DNA of 64,000 nucleotides from Chryseobacterium paludis. Its GTDB lineage: Bacteria; Bacteroidota; Bacteroidia; Flavobacteriales; Weeksellaceae. The stretch covers positions 4,896,501-4,960,500 of the forward strand of contig NZ_CP099966.1 in the NCBI RefSeq assembly GCF_025403485.1. Direction: 5' to 3'. Position 1 is the first letter of the stretch, and every line of letters starts with the position of its first letter. A program made the position numbers and the translations under genes. Of the stretch, positions 15,982 through 24,314 are shown in pieces. A model generated the notes under the pieces. That model worked only from the letters and a program-made list of their open reading frames with translations, searched no databases and had not been told where the DNA came from.

Positions 15982-18627
15982 ATGAAAAAGATAACTCTAC
16001 CTATTTTATTTGCTGTATTCGCAGTATTTCAATCTTCCAGTTTATTTTCTCAGGATAATGAAAGACTTATCAAAGATTATATTTCACAAAATAAGATCAG
16101 AGAATATAAAAAGTCAGATTTAACGAACTTCAGTATTGATGTTAAAGATCATTCTGAAAGTATGAATGCGGATGTTATTAAGATACAACAAGTATTTAAT
16201 GATATTCCGGTATATGGATCTCTTGGATCTGTATTGTTGAAGAACGGGCAAATTATTCTTTTTAATGATAACTTTGAAAAAGATTATCAAAGAGCAGATT
16301 CTTCTTCACCTCAAATTTCTAAAGAAAAAGCCTTTGCATTTGCAGCTAAAGGAACAAGTATCGAGGACGCCAGTAAAATAAAGCTTTTAAACTTTTCTGA
16401 TGCCGATACGAAAGATATGCTATTTGCAAAATCAAGATTAGTATATGCTAAAAAAGATCAGGAACTTATACTCTGTTATGAATTTGTATTTCCTGAAAAG
16501 AAATCAGCAAATTATTGGAATGTATTAATAAATGCATCTACAGGAGAAATTGTAGAAAAGAACAACTTAAATGTAAGCTGTAATTTTACAGATCATCCTT
16601 ACGAACATTCGCATGAAAATAATTCAATAGTATTTCCTTTAGCTAATGATAGCCATAAACAGGTTAGTGCAAATCTTTTCCTTTCTCCGGATAATGCGTC
16701 TTATAACATATTTCCATTTCCTATAGAGGCACCAACATTTGGTGCAAGATCTGTGGTTTCAAATCCATGGATTTTAGCTTCTTCGCCAGAAGGATGGCAT
16801 TCGGATGGTACTACCCATTATACAACTACCAGAGGTAATAACGTTTTTGCGTATCAGGATCTAAATGATGATGATGATTCTTCTGTTGGAGTAACAGTAG
16901 ATGGTGGTGCAAGCAGAAATTTCAATTTTCCGTATGACCCAAATGCACATGCATTAAATAATAAGGATGCTGCAATCACCAATTTGTTTTATGCAAATAA
17001 CATGGTCCATGATGTATTTTATAAATTTGGTCTTAAGGAGAATACAAGAAATTTTCAAAAAAATAATTTTGGATTAGGTGGGGTAGCAAACGATTTTGTA
17101 AATGCTGAAGCTCAGGATGGAGCAGCAACACCTGTTACACCTACGGTTTCTAACTATAATAATGCAAATTTTGCAACACCACCAGATGGAAGTAGCGGAA
17201 GAATGCAGATGTATTTATGGATTAATAATGCTCAAAAACTATTTTATACTGCTCCTGCTTCTGCTGTTACAAGAACACCTGCTTCTTTTATTGCCCAATT
17301 TGGACAACAAATAACTGGGGTGCCTGTAACAGGGACGGTAAAATTATCACCTGTTTTAGATGCCTGTACAGCTCTTCCTGCCGGATCTTTGACTGGATTC
17401 ATAGGTTTAGCTGAAAGAGGAACCTGTGATTTCAATGTTAAAGTTGAAAACATGCAAAATGCAGGTGCGACTGGAGCTATTATCTATAATGCGGTGAGCT
17501 CCGCAGCACCAGGTAATATGGGAGGAGCTAATCCTAATGTTTTTATTCTTTCTGAATTAATTGATAATGCAGAAGGTGAATATATTAAATCTCAATTAGC
17601 AAATAATACACCTGTGAATGTTTCAATGAGTTACAATGTGAAACAGGATGGAAGCTTTGATAATGGAGTGATGATCCATGAATATGGACATGGAATCTCC
17701 AATCGATTAACTGGAGATGGATATAGCTGCTTAAATGCGATGCCATTTACTGGAAATTTAACGTATTCTAAAGAACAGATGGGTGAGGGCTGGTCGGATT
17801 TCTTTGCTTTAATGTTAACAAATAAGCCAGGAGATAACGCATCTGTAGCCAGAGGTATTGGTACATATGTTTCTGGACAGGCTATTACTGGAGCTGGTAT
17901 CAGGCCAGCAAAATACTCTCCTGATTTCTTAATCAATGATTTCACCTATGGTGATACCAACGGGATGGAATTTAATAACGGTTCTGCTATTGTTCCTGAT
18001 GTACATTCAATAGGATTTGTATGGGCAACAATGCTTTGGGATCTTAATTGGCAGTATGTTGCTAAATATGGATATTCTTCTGATGTAACTGCGAATACAA
18101 CTAACGGAAGTTCAAGAGTATTACAGCTTATTACCGATGCATTAAAAATTCAGGCATGTGATCCAACGTTTATCGATGGAAGAAATGCTATACTAGCGGC
18201 AGAACAAGCAACTACAGGAGGAGAAGATAAATGTATGATCTGGAAAGTTTTTGCTAAAAGAGGTCTTGGAGTTAATGCAAATGCAGGAGTTAAGACCAAT
18301 ATCAATGACCAGGTTCAGGATTTTACTACGCCTCCAGAATGTCCTTTATTAGCGACTGATGAGGTGAAATCTGTGAAAAACAACACAATTTCTATTTATC
18401 CAAATCCTGCTAAGAATGAATTCTATATCAATTTCCCAAGCGAAACAATGGGTAAATTCAGTATTGAGATTTATGATATGTCAGGGAAATTAATTTCTTC
18501 TGAAGATAAAATTTCTCCGGATGCCAAAAAAGCAATTTCAACAGATAAAATGATCAACGGAACTTATATGGTAAAAGTAAAAGGCTTAGGCTTTGATGCA
18601 GTATCTAAAGTAATCGTTAAAAAATAA
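15982..18627 (+). CDS. Secreted M36 (fungalysin) metalloprotease with PA domain and T9SS sorting domain, copy 1
   Basis: About 881-residue exported protease. In order: signal peptide (MKKITLPILFAVFAVFQSSSLFSQ), FTP/PepSY-type propeptide (to about 200), M36 catalytic domain interrupted by a protease-associated (PA) domain (about 440-540, LPAGSLTGFIGLAERGTCDF), active site HEYGH (H566, H570) with the downstream zinc-ligand Glu in GEGWSDFF, and a T9SS type A domain (ISIYPNPAKNEFYINF...). The frame also allows an ATG at 15976 (MYM), but alignment with the downstream paralogue (MKKIRLP) favours 15982. It pairs with a tandem paralogue 110 bp downstream and is separated from it by a terminator. Confidence 0.95.
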   Translation: MKKITLPILFAVFAVFQSSSLFSQDNERLIKDYISQNKIREYKKSDLTNFSIDVKDHSESMNADVIKIQQVFNDIPVYGSLGSVLLKNGQIILFNDNFEKDYQRADSSSPQISKEKAFAFAAKGTSIEDASKIKLLNFSDADTKDMLFAKSRLVYAKKDQELILCYEFVFPEKKSANYWNVLINASTGEIVEKNNLNVSCNFTDHPYEHSHENNSIVFPLANDSHKQVSANLFLSPDNASYNIFPFPIEAPTFGARSVVSNPWILASSPEGWHSDGTTHYTTTRGNNVFAYQDLNDDDDSSVGVTVDGGASRNFNFPYDPNAHALNNKDAAITNLFYANNMVHDVFYKFGLKENTRNFQKNNFGLGGVANDFVNAEAQDGAATPVTPTVSNYNNANFATPPDGSSGRMQMYLWINNAQKLFYTAPASAVTRTPASFIAQFGQQITGVPVTGTVKLSPVLDACTALPAGSLTGFIGLAERGTCDFNVKVENMQNAGATGAIIYNAVSSAAPGNMGGANPNVFILSELIDNAEGEYIKSQLANNTPVNVSMSYNVKQDGSFDNGVMIHEYGHGISNRLTGDGYSCLNAMPFTGNLTYSKEQMGEGWSDFFALMLTNKPGDNASVARGIGTYVSGQAITGAGIRPAKYSPDFLINDFTYGDTNGMEFNNGSAIVPDVHSIGFVWATMLWDLNWQYVAKYGYSSDVTANTTNGSSRVLQLITDALKIQACDPTFIDGRNAILAAEQATTGGEDKCMIWKVFAKRGLGVNANAGVKTNINDQVQDFTTPPECPLLATDEVKSVKNNTISIYPNPAKNEFYINFPSETMGKFSIEIYDMSGKLISSEDKISPDAKKAISTDKMINGTYMVKVKGLGFDAVSKVIVKK

Positions 18628-18660
18628 CTATTATAGTTAATGATCAATAAATGAAAATAA

Positions 18661-18693
18661 AGTAATCGCCTAATAAAGCGGTTACTTTATTTA
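18661..18693 (+). terminator. Terminator between the two M36 protease genes
   Basis: The stem AGTAATCGC (18661-18669) / GCGGTTACT (18678-18686), with one T-G wobble, is followed by TTATTTATTTT. It implies that the paralogues are separate transcription units. Confidence 0.75.
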
Positions 18694-18735
18694 TTTTAAT
18701 AATCATAAATAGAATCTAAATTTTATTAAGTATAC

Positions 18736-21345
18736 ATGAAAAAAATAAGACTACCTCTTATGGTCGCTGCATTTGCAGTTATTCCATCATTACAGTTATT
18801 TTCGCAAGAGAATACACAACTTATCAAAGATTATATTTCTCAAAATAAGATCAGGGAGTATAAAAAATCTGATCTTACCAATTTTATTATTGATAATATA
18901 GATACTTCAAGATCATTAAATGGGGATGTTGTTAAGTTTCAACAAACTTACAATGGAATTCCTGTATATAGTTCTGTAGGAACAGCACTTATCAAGGATA
19001 ATAAGATTGTTTATTATACTGATAATTTTGTAAAAAACTACACTCAGTCTTCTTCCAGCTCTGCTCAAATCACAAAGTCTGCTGCTCTTGAAAAAATAGC
19101 TGGTGAACTTGGAAATCCTGAGATCTCTTCATTTTCTATTCAAGGTTTTTTTGAGAAAAGCCCAAATAATGTAAAGACAGCAAAACAACGATTGGTATAT
19201 GCCAATGATGTAAATGGAGATTTACGTTTGGCTTATGAATATATTGTAAGAGAACCGAAATCCTCAAATTACTGGAATATTTTAATAGATGCTCATAACG
19301 GAGGTATTATTGAAAAGAATAATTTAACATTATCTTGTAATTTTAAACCCGATTCTTATGCCTCCGATGCATTAGATATTAATAGTATTAATCAATGGGT
19401 TGGTCCTGAGAATAATACTCAGCAAAATTTTGTTTTAGTGGCTGATCCTGCCAGTTATAATATATTTGCAACACCACTGGAAGCTCCTACCTTCGGATCA
19501 AGATCAGTGGTATCCAATCCTTGGATTTTAACTTCTTCACCAGAAGGATGGCATTCGGATGGTACAACACATTATACCAACACCAGAGGTAATAATGTGT
19601 ACGCATATGAAGATACTGCTCACACAAATACACCAGGATTTTCTCCTGATGGAGGAGCATCAAGAAATTTCAACTTCCCATTTAATTTAAATGGTACTCC
19701 AGCTAATAATCAAAGTGCAGCTATTACTAATTTATTCTACATTAGTAACAGAGTGCATGACGTCTTCTATAAATTTGGATTTACCGAATCTGCAAAAAAT
19801 TTCCAACAAAATAATTTTGGACTAGGTGGATTGGATGATGATTCTGTTTTTGCAGAAGCTCAAGATGGTGGAGGTACCAATAATGCCAATTTTTCAAGCC
19901 CGCCGGATAATTATAATCCAGTGATGCAGATGTATCTTTGGTCAGCCACCAACAGACTTTTCTTTTATAATGCTCCAGGGACTGCAGTGCCTCGTCAACC
20001 AGCTGTGGGAGTTGCTCAATATGGTTCTGTATTAAATGCTGCCGGAGTTACTGGAAATGTACAATTATCATCTGTATTGGATGGATGTACTGCATTACCA
20101 GCAGGTTCGCTTACAGGGAAAATAGGTTTAGTTGAGCGTGGAACCTGTTCTTTTGTAGTTAAAACGAAGAATTTGCAAACTGCAGGAGCAACAGCTGCTA
20201 TTATTTATAATGGAGCAGCAAATGGAGATATTATAGGAAATATGTCCGGAACTGATGCTACTGTTACTATTCCATCAGTATTAATTACAAATACAGAGGG
20301 AGAATACATTAAGGGCCAGCTTTCTGCTGCGGCAACTGTAAATGTAACTTTGAAAAATGATCCGGCAACAACTGTAATTCCAGATGGTAGCTTTGATAAT
20401 GGAATTGTAACCCATGAATATGGTCACGGAATTTCTAACCGATTAACGGGTACCGGATATGGATGCTTGAGTTCTTCGGCAGATAAAGAACAGATGGGAG
20501 AAGGTTGGTCCGATTTCTTTGCTTTAATGTTAACAAATAAACCAGGAGATAATGCCTTAGTACCAAGAGGAATGGCAACATATGCTGCAGGAGAACCTAC
20601 AAACGGAGAAGGGATACGTCCTGCAAAATATTCTCCTGATTTCTCCATCAATGACTTTACGTATGGAGATACTAATGGTATGGAATATACTAATCAAAAT
20701 GGGATTATTGTTCCTGATGTACATTCGATAGGATTTGTATGGGCAACAATGCTTTGGGATCTTCACTGGCAATATGTTGCTAAATATGGTTACTCGTCAG
20801 ATGTTACAGCAAATGCTACCAACGGTAGTTCCAGAGTATTACAGTTAGTTACCAATGCTCTAAAACTTCAGGCATGTAATCCAACGTTTATCGATGGAAG
20901 AAATGCAATATTGGCGGCGGAACAAGCTACTACAGCAGGAGAAGATAAATGTATGATCTGGAGAGTCTTTGCAAAAAGAGGTCTTGGAGTAGGTGCACAA
21001 GCGGGATCTATGACTAATATCAATGATCAGGTGGAAAGCTTTATTGTTCCTGACGAATGTCCTTTACTGGCGACTGATGAGGTGAAATCTGTAAAAAACA
21101 ACACGATTTCTATCTATCCTAATCCTGCTAAAAATGAATTCTATATCAATTTCCCAAGCAAAACAATGGGTAAATTCAGTGTTGAGATTTATGATATGTC
21201 AGGGAAATTAATTTCTTCTGAGGATAAAATTTCTCCGGAAGCTAAGAAAGCAATTTCAACCGACAGAATGATCAATGGAACTTATATGGTAAAAGTAAAA
21301 GGCCTTGGCTTTGATGCTGTTTCTAAAGTGATCGTTAAAAAATAG
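18736..21345 (+). CDS. Secreted M36 (fungalysin) metalloprotease with PA domain and T9SS sorting domain, copy 2
   Basis: 869-residue paralogue of the preceding gene with the same architecture: signal peptide (MKKIRLPLMVAAFAVIPSLQLFSQ), propeptide, M36 domain with inserted PA domain (TALPAGSLTGKIGLVERGTCSF), HEYGH active site (H560, H564), GEGWSDFF, and T9SS type A domain. The prodomain and PA regions differ substantially between the copies. The last 90 or so residues are almost identical, including long identical nucleotide runs. Both likely degrade extracellular proteins. The differing middle regions suggest different substrate ranges, which is inference. Confidence 0.95.
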   Translation: MKKIRLPLMVAAFAVIPSLQLFSQENTQLIKDYISQNKIREYKKSDLTNFIIDNIDTSRSLNGDVVKFQQTYNGIPVYSSVGTALIKDNKIVYYTDNFVKNYTQSSSSSAQITKSAALEKIAGELGNPEISSFSIQGFFEKSPNNVKTAKQRLVYANDVNGDLRLAYEYIVREPKSSNYWNILIDAHNGGIIEKNNLTLSCNFKPDSYASDALDINSINQWVGPENNTQQNFVLVADPASYNIFATPLEAPTFGSRSVVSNPWILTSSPEGWHSDGTTHYTNTRGNNVYAYEDTAHTNTPGFSPDGGASRNFNFPFNLNGTPANNQSAAITNLFYISNRVHDVFYKFGFTESAKNFQQNNFGLGGLDDDSVFAEAQDGGGTNNANFSSPPDNYNPVMQMYLWSATNRLFFYNAPGTAVPRQPAVGVAQYGSVLNAAGVTGNVQLSSVLDGCTALPAGSLTGKIGLVERGTCSFVVKTKNLQTAGATAAIIYNGAANGDIIGNMSGTDATVTIPSVLITNTEGEYIKGQLSAAATVNVTLKNDPATTVIPDGSFDNGIVTHEYGHGISNRLTGTGYGCLSSSADKEQMGEGWSDFFALMLTNKPGDNALVPRGMATYAAGEPTNGEGIRPAKYSPDFSINDFTYGDTNGMEYTNQNGIIVPDVHSIGFVWATMLWDLHWQYVAKYGYSSDVTANATNGSSRVLQLVTNALKLQACNPTFIDGRNAILAAEQATTAGEDKCMIWRVFAKRGLGVGAQAGSMTNINDQVESFIVPDECPLLATDEVKSVKNNTISIYPNPAKNEFYINFPSKTMGKFSVEIYDMSGKLISSEDKISPEAKKAISTDRMINGTYMVKVKGLGFDAVSKVIVKK

Positions 21346-21366
21346 ACTATTTTATTATTTTTTTAT

Positions 21367-21399
21367 ATCACCCCAGGCTTGCTTGGGGTGATTTTATTT
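21367..21399 (+). terminator. Terminator after the second M36 protease gene
   Basis: Perfect 9-bp stem ATCACCCCA (21367-21375) / TGGGGTGAT (21384-21392) followed by TTTATTT. Confidence 0.85.
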
Positions 21400-21444
21400 A
21401 TCTATATGAGCTATTACCTTAAGGTGAATTAAATTATTATATTG

Positions 21445-21452
21445 TAACTTTG
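21445..21452 (+). promoter_or_regulatory. -7 promoter box of the EamA transporter gene
   Basis: TAACTTTG fits TAnnTTTG. No clear -33 TTG is present. The apparent TTG start at 21450 is part of this box, which favours the ATG at 21471. Confidence 0.5.
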
Positions 21453-21470
21453 CCGGCTGTTAAAAAGATT

Positions 21471-22454
21471 ATGAAGAAGAAAAATTTATTGAAAGGAGTG
21501 TTATTTGTCGGTATTGGAGCAAGTGTATACGGTATGTTGGCCACATTTGTTAAAATGTCTTATCAGGAAGGATACACTACATCTGAGGTTACTACATCTC
21601 AGTTTATGTTAGGATTGATCGGGCTTTTAATGCTCAATTTCATCCAGACTGTCACCTCAAAATCAAAATTACCATCGCCTACCCGTAAAGAGGTTAAAAT
21701 GCTTTTGGTAGCGGGTACATCTTTAGGTTGTACAAGTTTATTTTACTATATCGCAGTTCAGTATATCAATGTTTCAATAGCCATTGTATTACTTATGCAG
21801 TCTGTATGGTTCAGTGTTGTTGTAGAAAGTTTTTTGACCAAAAAATTTCCTAATGCAAGAAAAGTAATAGCTACAATCATTGTTCTATTGGGAACCGTAT
21901 TAGCAACCAATCTTATCAATGTCGATATAGAGCTAGACTGGCATGGTGTCTTTTGGGGATTAATGGCAGCCTCATCATATACATTAACGATGTTTACATC
22001 AAATACGCTGGCGACCCATTTACCTGTTCTCAGAAAAAGTATGATTATGCTTACGGGAGGTTCTATTGTGGTTCTGGCATTTTTATTCTTTGCTCAGATT
22101 GGGCCACTTTATTTTGATGGATTAAGATCAGTTTATTTAAACTTCACTGAAAACACGCAACATATCCATTCATTTGACTATTCTATATTTTGGACCTACG
22201 GATTTATTCTTGCCGTGTTTGGAACTATTATTCCACCTATTTTATTTAATATGGGATTTCCGAATACAGGATTGGGATTGGGAAGTATTATTTCTTCATT
22301 AGAGCTTCCGGTATCCGTAACCATGGCTTATGTTTTATTGGGTGAAAAAGTAATTTTGGTTCAGTGGGCAGGAATTGCACTCATTCTTTTTGCTATTGTC
22401 TTGATGAATTTACCAGCCAAAAAGGAATTGAAAGTGGCTGAACAATTATCTTAA
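21471..22454 (+). CDS. EamA/DMT-family transporter
   Basis: About 327-residue inner-membrane protein with ten predicted hydrophobic helices in two EamA (DUF6) halves. The first is about residues 7-145 (GVLFVGIGASVYGMLATFVK...VLLGTVLATNL), and the second about 155-310 (WGLMAASSYTLTMFTSN...VQWAGIALILFAIVLMNLP). Family members export or import small metabolites such as amino acids or nucleobases; the substrate cannot be read from the sequence. The frame extends to a TTG at 21450 within a -7 box, so the ATG at 21471 (MKKKNLLKG) was chosen. It is a monocistronic unit flanked by terminators. Confidence 0.9.
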   Translation: MKKKNLLKGVLFVGIGASVYGMLATFVKMSYQEGYTTSEVTTSQFMLGLIGLLMLNFIQTVTSKSKLPSPTRKEVKMLLVAGTSLGCTSLFYYIAVQYINVSIAIVLLMQSVWFSVVVESFLTKKFPNARKVIATIIVLLGTVLATNLINVDIELDWHGVFWGLMAASSYTLTMFTSNTLATHLPVLRKSMIMLTGGSIVVLAFLFFAQIGPLYFDGLRSVYLNFTENTQHIHSFDYSIFWTYGFILAVFGTIIPPILFNMGFPNTGLGLGSIISSLELPVSVTMAYVLLGEKVILVQWAGIALILFAIVLMNLPAKKELKVAEQLS

Positions 22455-22480
22455 GCTTATAATTAAAATAAAAAAATAAA

Positions 22481-22508
22481 AAACCGTTTCTTTTGGAACG
22501 GTTTTTTT
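22481..22508 (+). terminator. Terminator after the EamA transporter gene
   Basis: The stem AAACCGTTTC (22481-22490) / GGAACGGTTT (22495-22504) has a TTTT loop and a following T tract. Confidence 0.9.
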
Positions 22509-22533
22509 AATTTTAATACACAAATAAGATTTC

Positions 22534-23529
22534 ATGATGTATTTTAAAAATGTAATCACGCTTATGCTGTTTTTGATAGCACCAACTTTAGTATTTTCCC
22601 AGTTGAAGCCCTTGGATGGAATGCTTACTAATTATCAGTATCCCTATGAAGTTCATTTTGTTGATTTGAATTCTCAGAATCAGAATTTGAAAATGGCTTA
22701 TATGGATGTACAGCCAAAAAATCCCAATGGAAAGATCATTATGCTTCTTCATGGGAAAAATTTTAATGGAGCTTATTGGGAACAGACTGCAAAAGATCTT
22801 TCAGATAAAGGGTTTAGAATAATTATTCCTGACCAGATCGGATTTGGAAAATCTTCAAAGCCCAAAAGTTATCAGTTTTCTTTTGCACAGCTCGCTGTCA
22901 ATACAAAGGCTATTTTGGATGGACTTAAGATTAATAAACTAATTGTTCTGGGGCATTCTATGGGTGGAATGGTTGCAACGAGATTTACACTGATGTATCC
23001 TGAAGTAGTAGAGAAGTTAATTCTTGAAAATCCTATAGGTCTTGAGGATTATAAAGTTTTGGCAAAATATCAGACAATCGATGCAGCTTACCAGTCTGAA
23101 TTGAAAAATACTTATCAAAGCTATAAAGACTATCAGTTGAAGTTTTATTACGATAACCACTGGAAACCTGAATATGATAAATGGCTGGATCTGTTAGCAG
23201 GCTGGACATTAAGTAAAGATTATCCTTCAGTCGCATGGAATGCAGCATTAACCACCGATATTGTATTCAACCAACCCGTAGTATATGAATTTAAAAATAT
23301 TAAAGTTCCCACACTATTAATTATAGGAACAAGAGATCGAACGGCAATAGGAAAGGACAGAGCTCCCAAAGAAGTTCAGGCAAAAATGGGACAGTATCAG
23401 GAATTAGGAAAGAAAACACAGGCTGAAATTTTGGGATCAAAATTGGTTGAATTAGAAAATGTTGGACACCTTCCTCATATTGAAGTGTATCCAAAGTTTT
23501 TTGATGCTTTGTATAACTTTATTAAATGA
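22534..23529 (+). CDS. Secreted alpha/beta-fold hydrolase
   Basis: 331-residue exported hydrolase. A signal peptide (LMLFLIAPTLVFSQ) is followed by an alpha/beta hydrolase fold with oxyanion-region HGKNFNGAYW, strand DQIGFGKSSKP, nucleophile elbow GHSMGG (Ser about residue 145), cap region, the acid-containing strand TLLIIGTRDRTAIG, and catalytic His in NVGHLPHIE. It resembles periplasmic esterases or hydrolases of the MhpC type. The substrate is unknown. ATGATG at the start leaves a one-codon ambiguity. It shares a two-way terminator with rplS. Confidence 0.9.
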   Translation: MMYFKNVITLMLFLIAPTLVFSQLKPLDGMLTNYQYPYEVHFVDLNSQNQNLKMAYMDVQPKNPNGKIIMLLHGKNFNGAYWEQTAKDLSDKGFRIIIPDQIGFGKSSKPKSYQFSFAQLAVNTKAILDGLKINKLIVLGHSMGGMVATRFTLMYPEVVEKLILENPIGLEDYKVLAKYQTIDAAYQSELKNTYQSYKDYQLKFYYDNHWKPEYDKWLDLLAGWTLSKDYPSVAWNAALTTDIVFNQPVVYEFKNIKVPTLLIIGTRDRTAIGKDRAPKEVQAKMGQYQELGKKTQAEILGSKLVELENVGHLPHIEVYPKFFDALYNFIK

Positions 23530-23604
23530 GAATAAAAATAAGGTTGTTTCGAATTTAACAGTCATTATTTCTAAATCTTACATTTTTTAAAGATATGAAT
23601 AAAT

Positions 23605-23640
23605 AAAAAGAGGCTTTCTAAATTTAGAAAGCCTCTTTTT
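23605..23640. terminator. Bidirectional terminator between the hydrolase gene and rplS
   Basis: A 36-bp perfect palindrome, with arms AAAAAGAGGCTTTCTAAA and its complement, with A/T tracts on both sides. It serves the convergent genes ending at 23529 (+) and 23660 (-). Confidence 0.95.
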
Positions 23641-23659
23641 GTATGTATTGTTGTCTGAA

Positions 23660-24016
23660 TTATTTCTTTTTGTAAGCAGCGTCTTTGATTCTAGCTTTCT
23701 TACCTCTAAGATCTCTGAAGTAATAAATTCTAGATCTTCTAACTCTACCTTTTCTGTCAACTTCAATTTTTTGAAGAGCTGGCATATTGATAGGAAATAC
23801 TCTTTCTACACCTACATCACCACTCATTTTTCTGATTGTGAAAGTTTTTGTAGAACCTGTACCTCTTAATTGGATAACTGTTCCTTTGAAGAACTGAGTT
23901 CTTGTTTTTTGTCCTTCTTTAATTTCGTAATACACTGTAATTGTATCACCTGCTTTGAATTCCGGGAATTCTTTTTTTGCAATGTACTTCTCTTGTACGT
24001 ACTTTAATAAATCCAT
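23660..24016 (-). CDS. rplS: 50S ribosomal protein L19
   Basis: 118-residue ribosomal protein at the 30S-50S interface. Diagnostic segments are KAGDTITVYYEIKEG, RTQFFKGTVIQLRGTG, TFTIRKMSGDVGVERVFPIN and KGRVRRSRIYYFRDLRGKKARIK. The frame extends 11 codons further upstream (MLSLNIILSLI), but L19 proteins begin at MDLLKYVQEKYI, so 24016 is taken as the start. It has its own promoter with a leader of about 70 nt and a shared two-way terminator. It is not beside trmD/rpsP as in E. coli. Confidence 0.97.
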   Translation of the reverse strand: MDLLKYVQEKYIAKKEFPEFKAGDTITVYYEIKEGQKTRTQFFKGTVIQLRGTGSTKTFTIRKMSGDVGVERVFPINMPALQKIEVDRKGRVRRSRIYYFRDLRGKKARIKDAAYKKK

Positions 24017-24086
24017 TATTAATGATAATATAATGTTAAGGCTAAGCAACTTACACGTTTTTCGTCAGAGGTTGAATAACAGGTTG

Positions 24087-24119
24087 CAAATGTACAAAAT
24101 TACTTTTATATAATCCAAA
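24087..24119 (-). promoter_or_regulatory. Promoter of rplS
   Basis: Minus-strand TTTG (24116-24119), 21 nt, TACATTTG (24087-24094), matching the -33/-7 consensus. Confidence 0.72.
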
Positions 24120-24218
24120 TAATTTTATATTATGAAACAAGATATTTTCAGTGGGTTTCCGGTCTAAAACTTAACACAGCGTTTACTTTCCCATGAGCCT
24201 GAGTTTACATAGGAAATC

Positions 24219-24226
24219 TACTTTTG
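24219..24226 (+). promoter_or_regulatory. Candidate -7 box for the metallophosphoesterase gene
   Basis: TACTTTTG fits TAnnTTTG and is 88 bp before the ATG at 24315. No convincing -33 element was found, and nothing else is seen between 24120 and 24314. Confidence 0.35.
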
Positions 24227-24314
24227 CAAAAAAGTAAAAATAACGGGATATTTCTTTTCAGATTTATCGGAATACAGTAATACCCCATTCAACACCACCT
24301 AAAATTAATCCATT

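Noticed and set aside
17631..17945. 104-codon minus-strand frame inside M36 protease copy 1, with a similar one in copy 2
   Set aside because: Both are shadows produced by the conserved HEYGH region of the paralogous proteases.
23639..23869. 76-codon plus-strand frame opposite rplS
   Set aside because: Lies wholly within the ribosomal protein L19 gene on the other strand.
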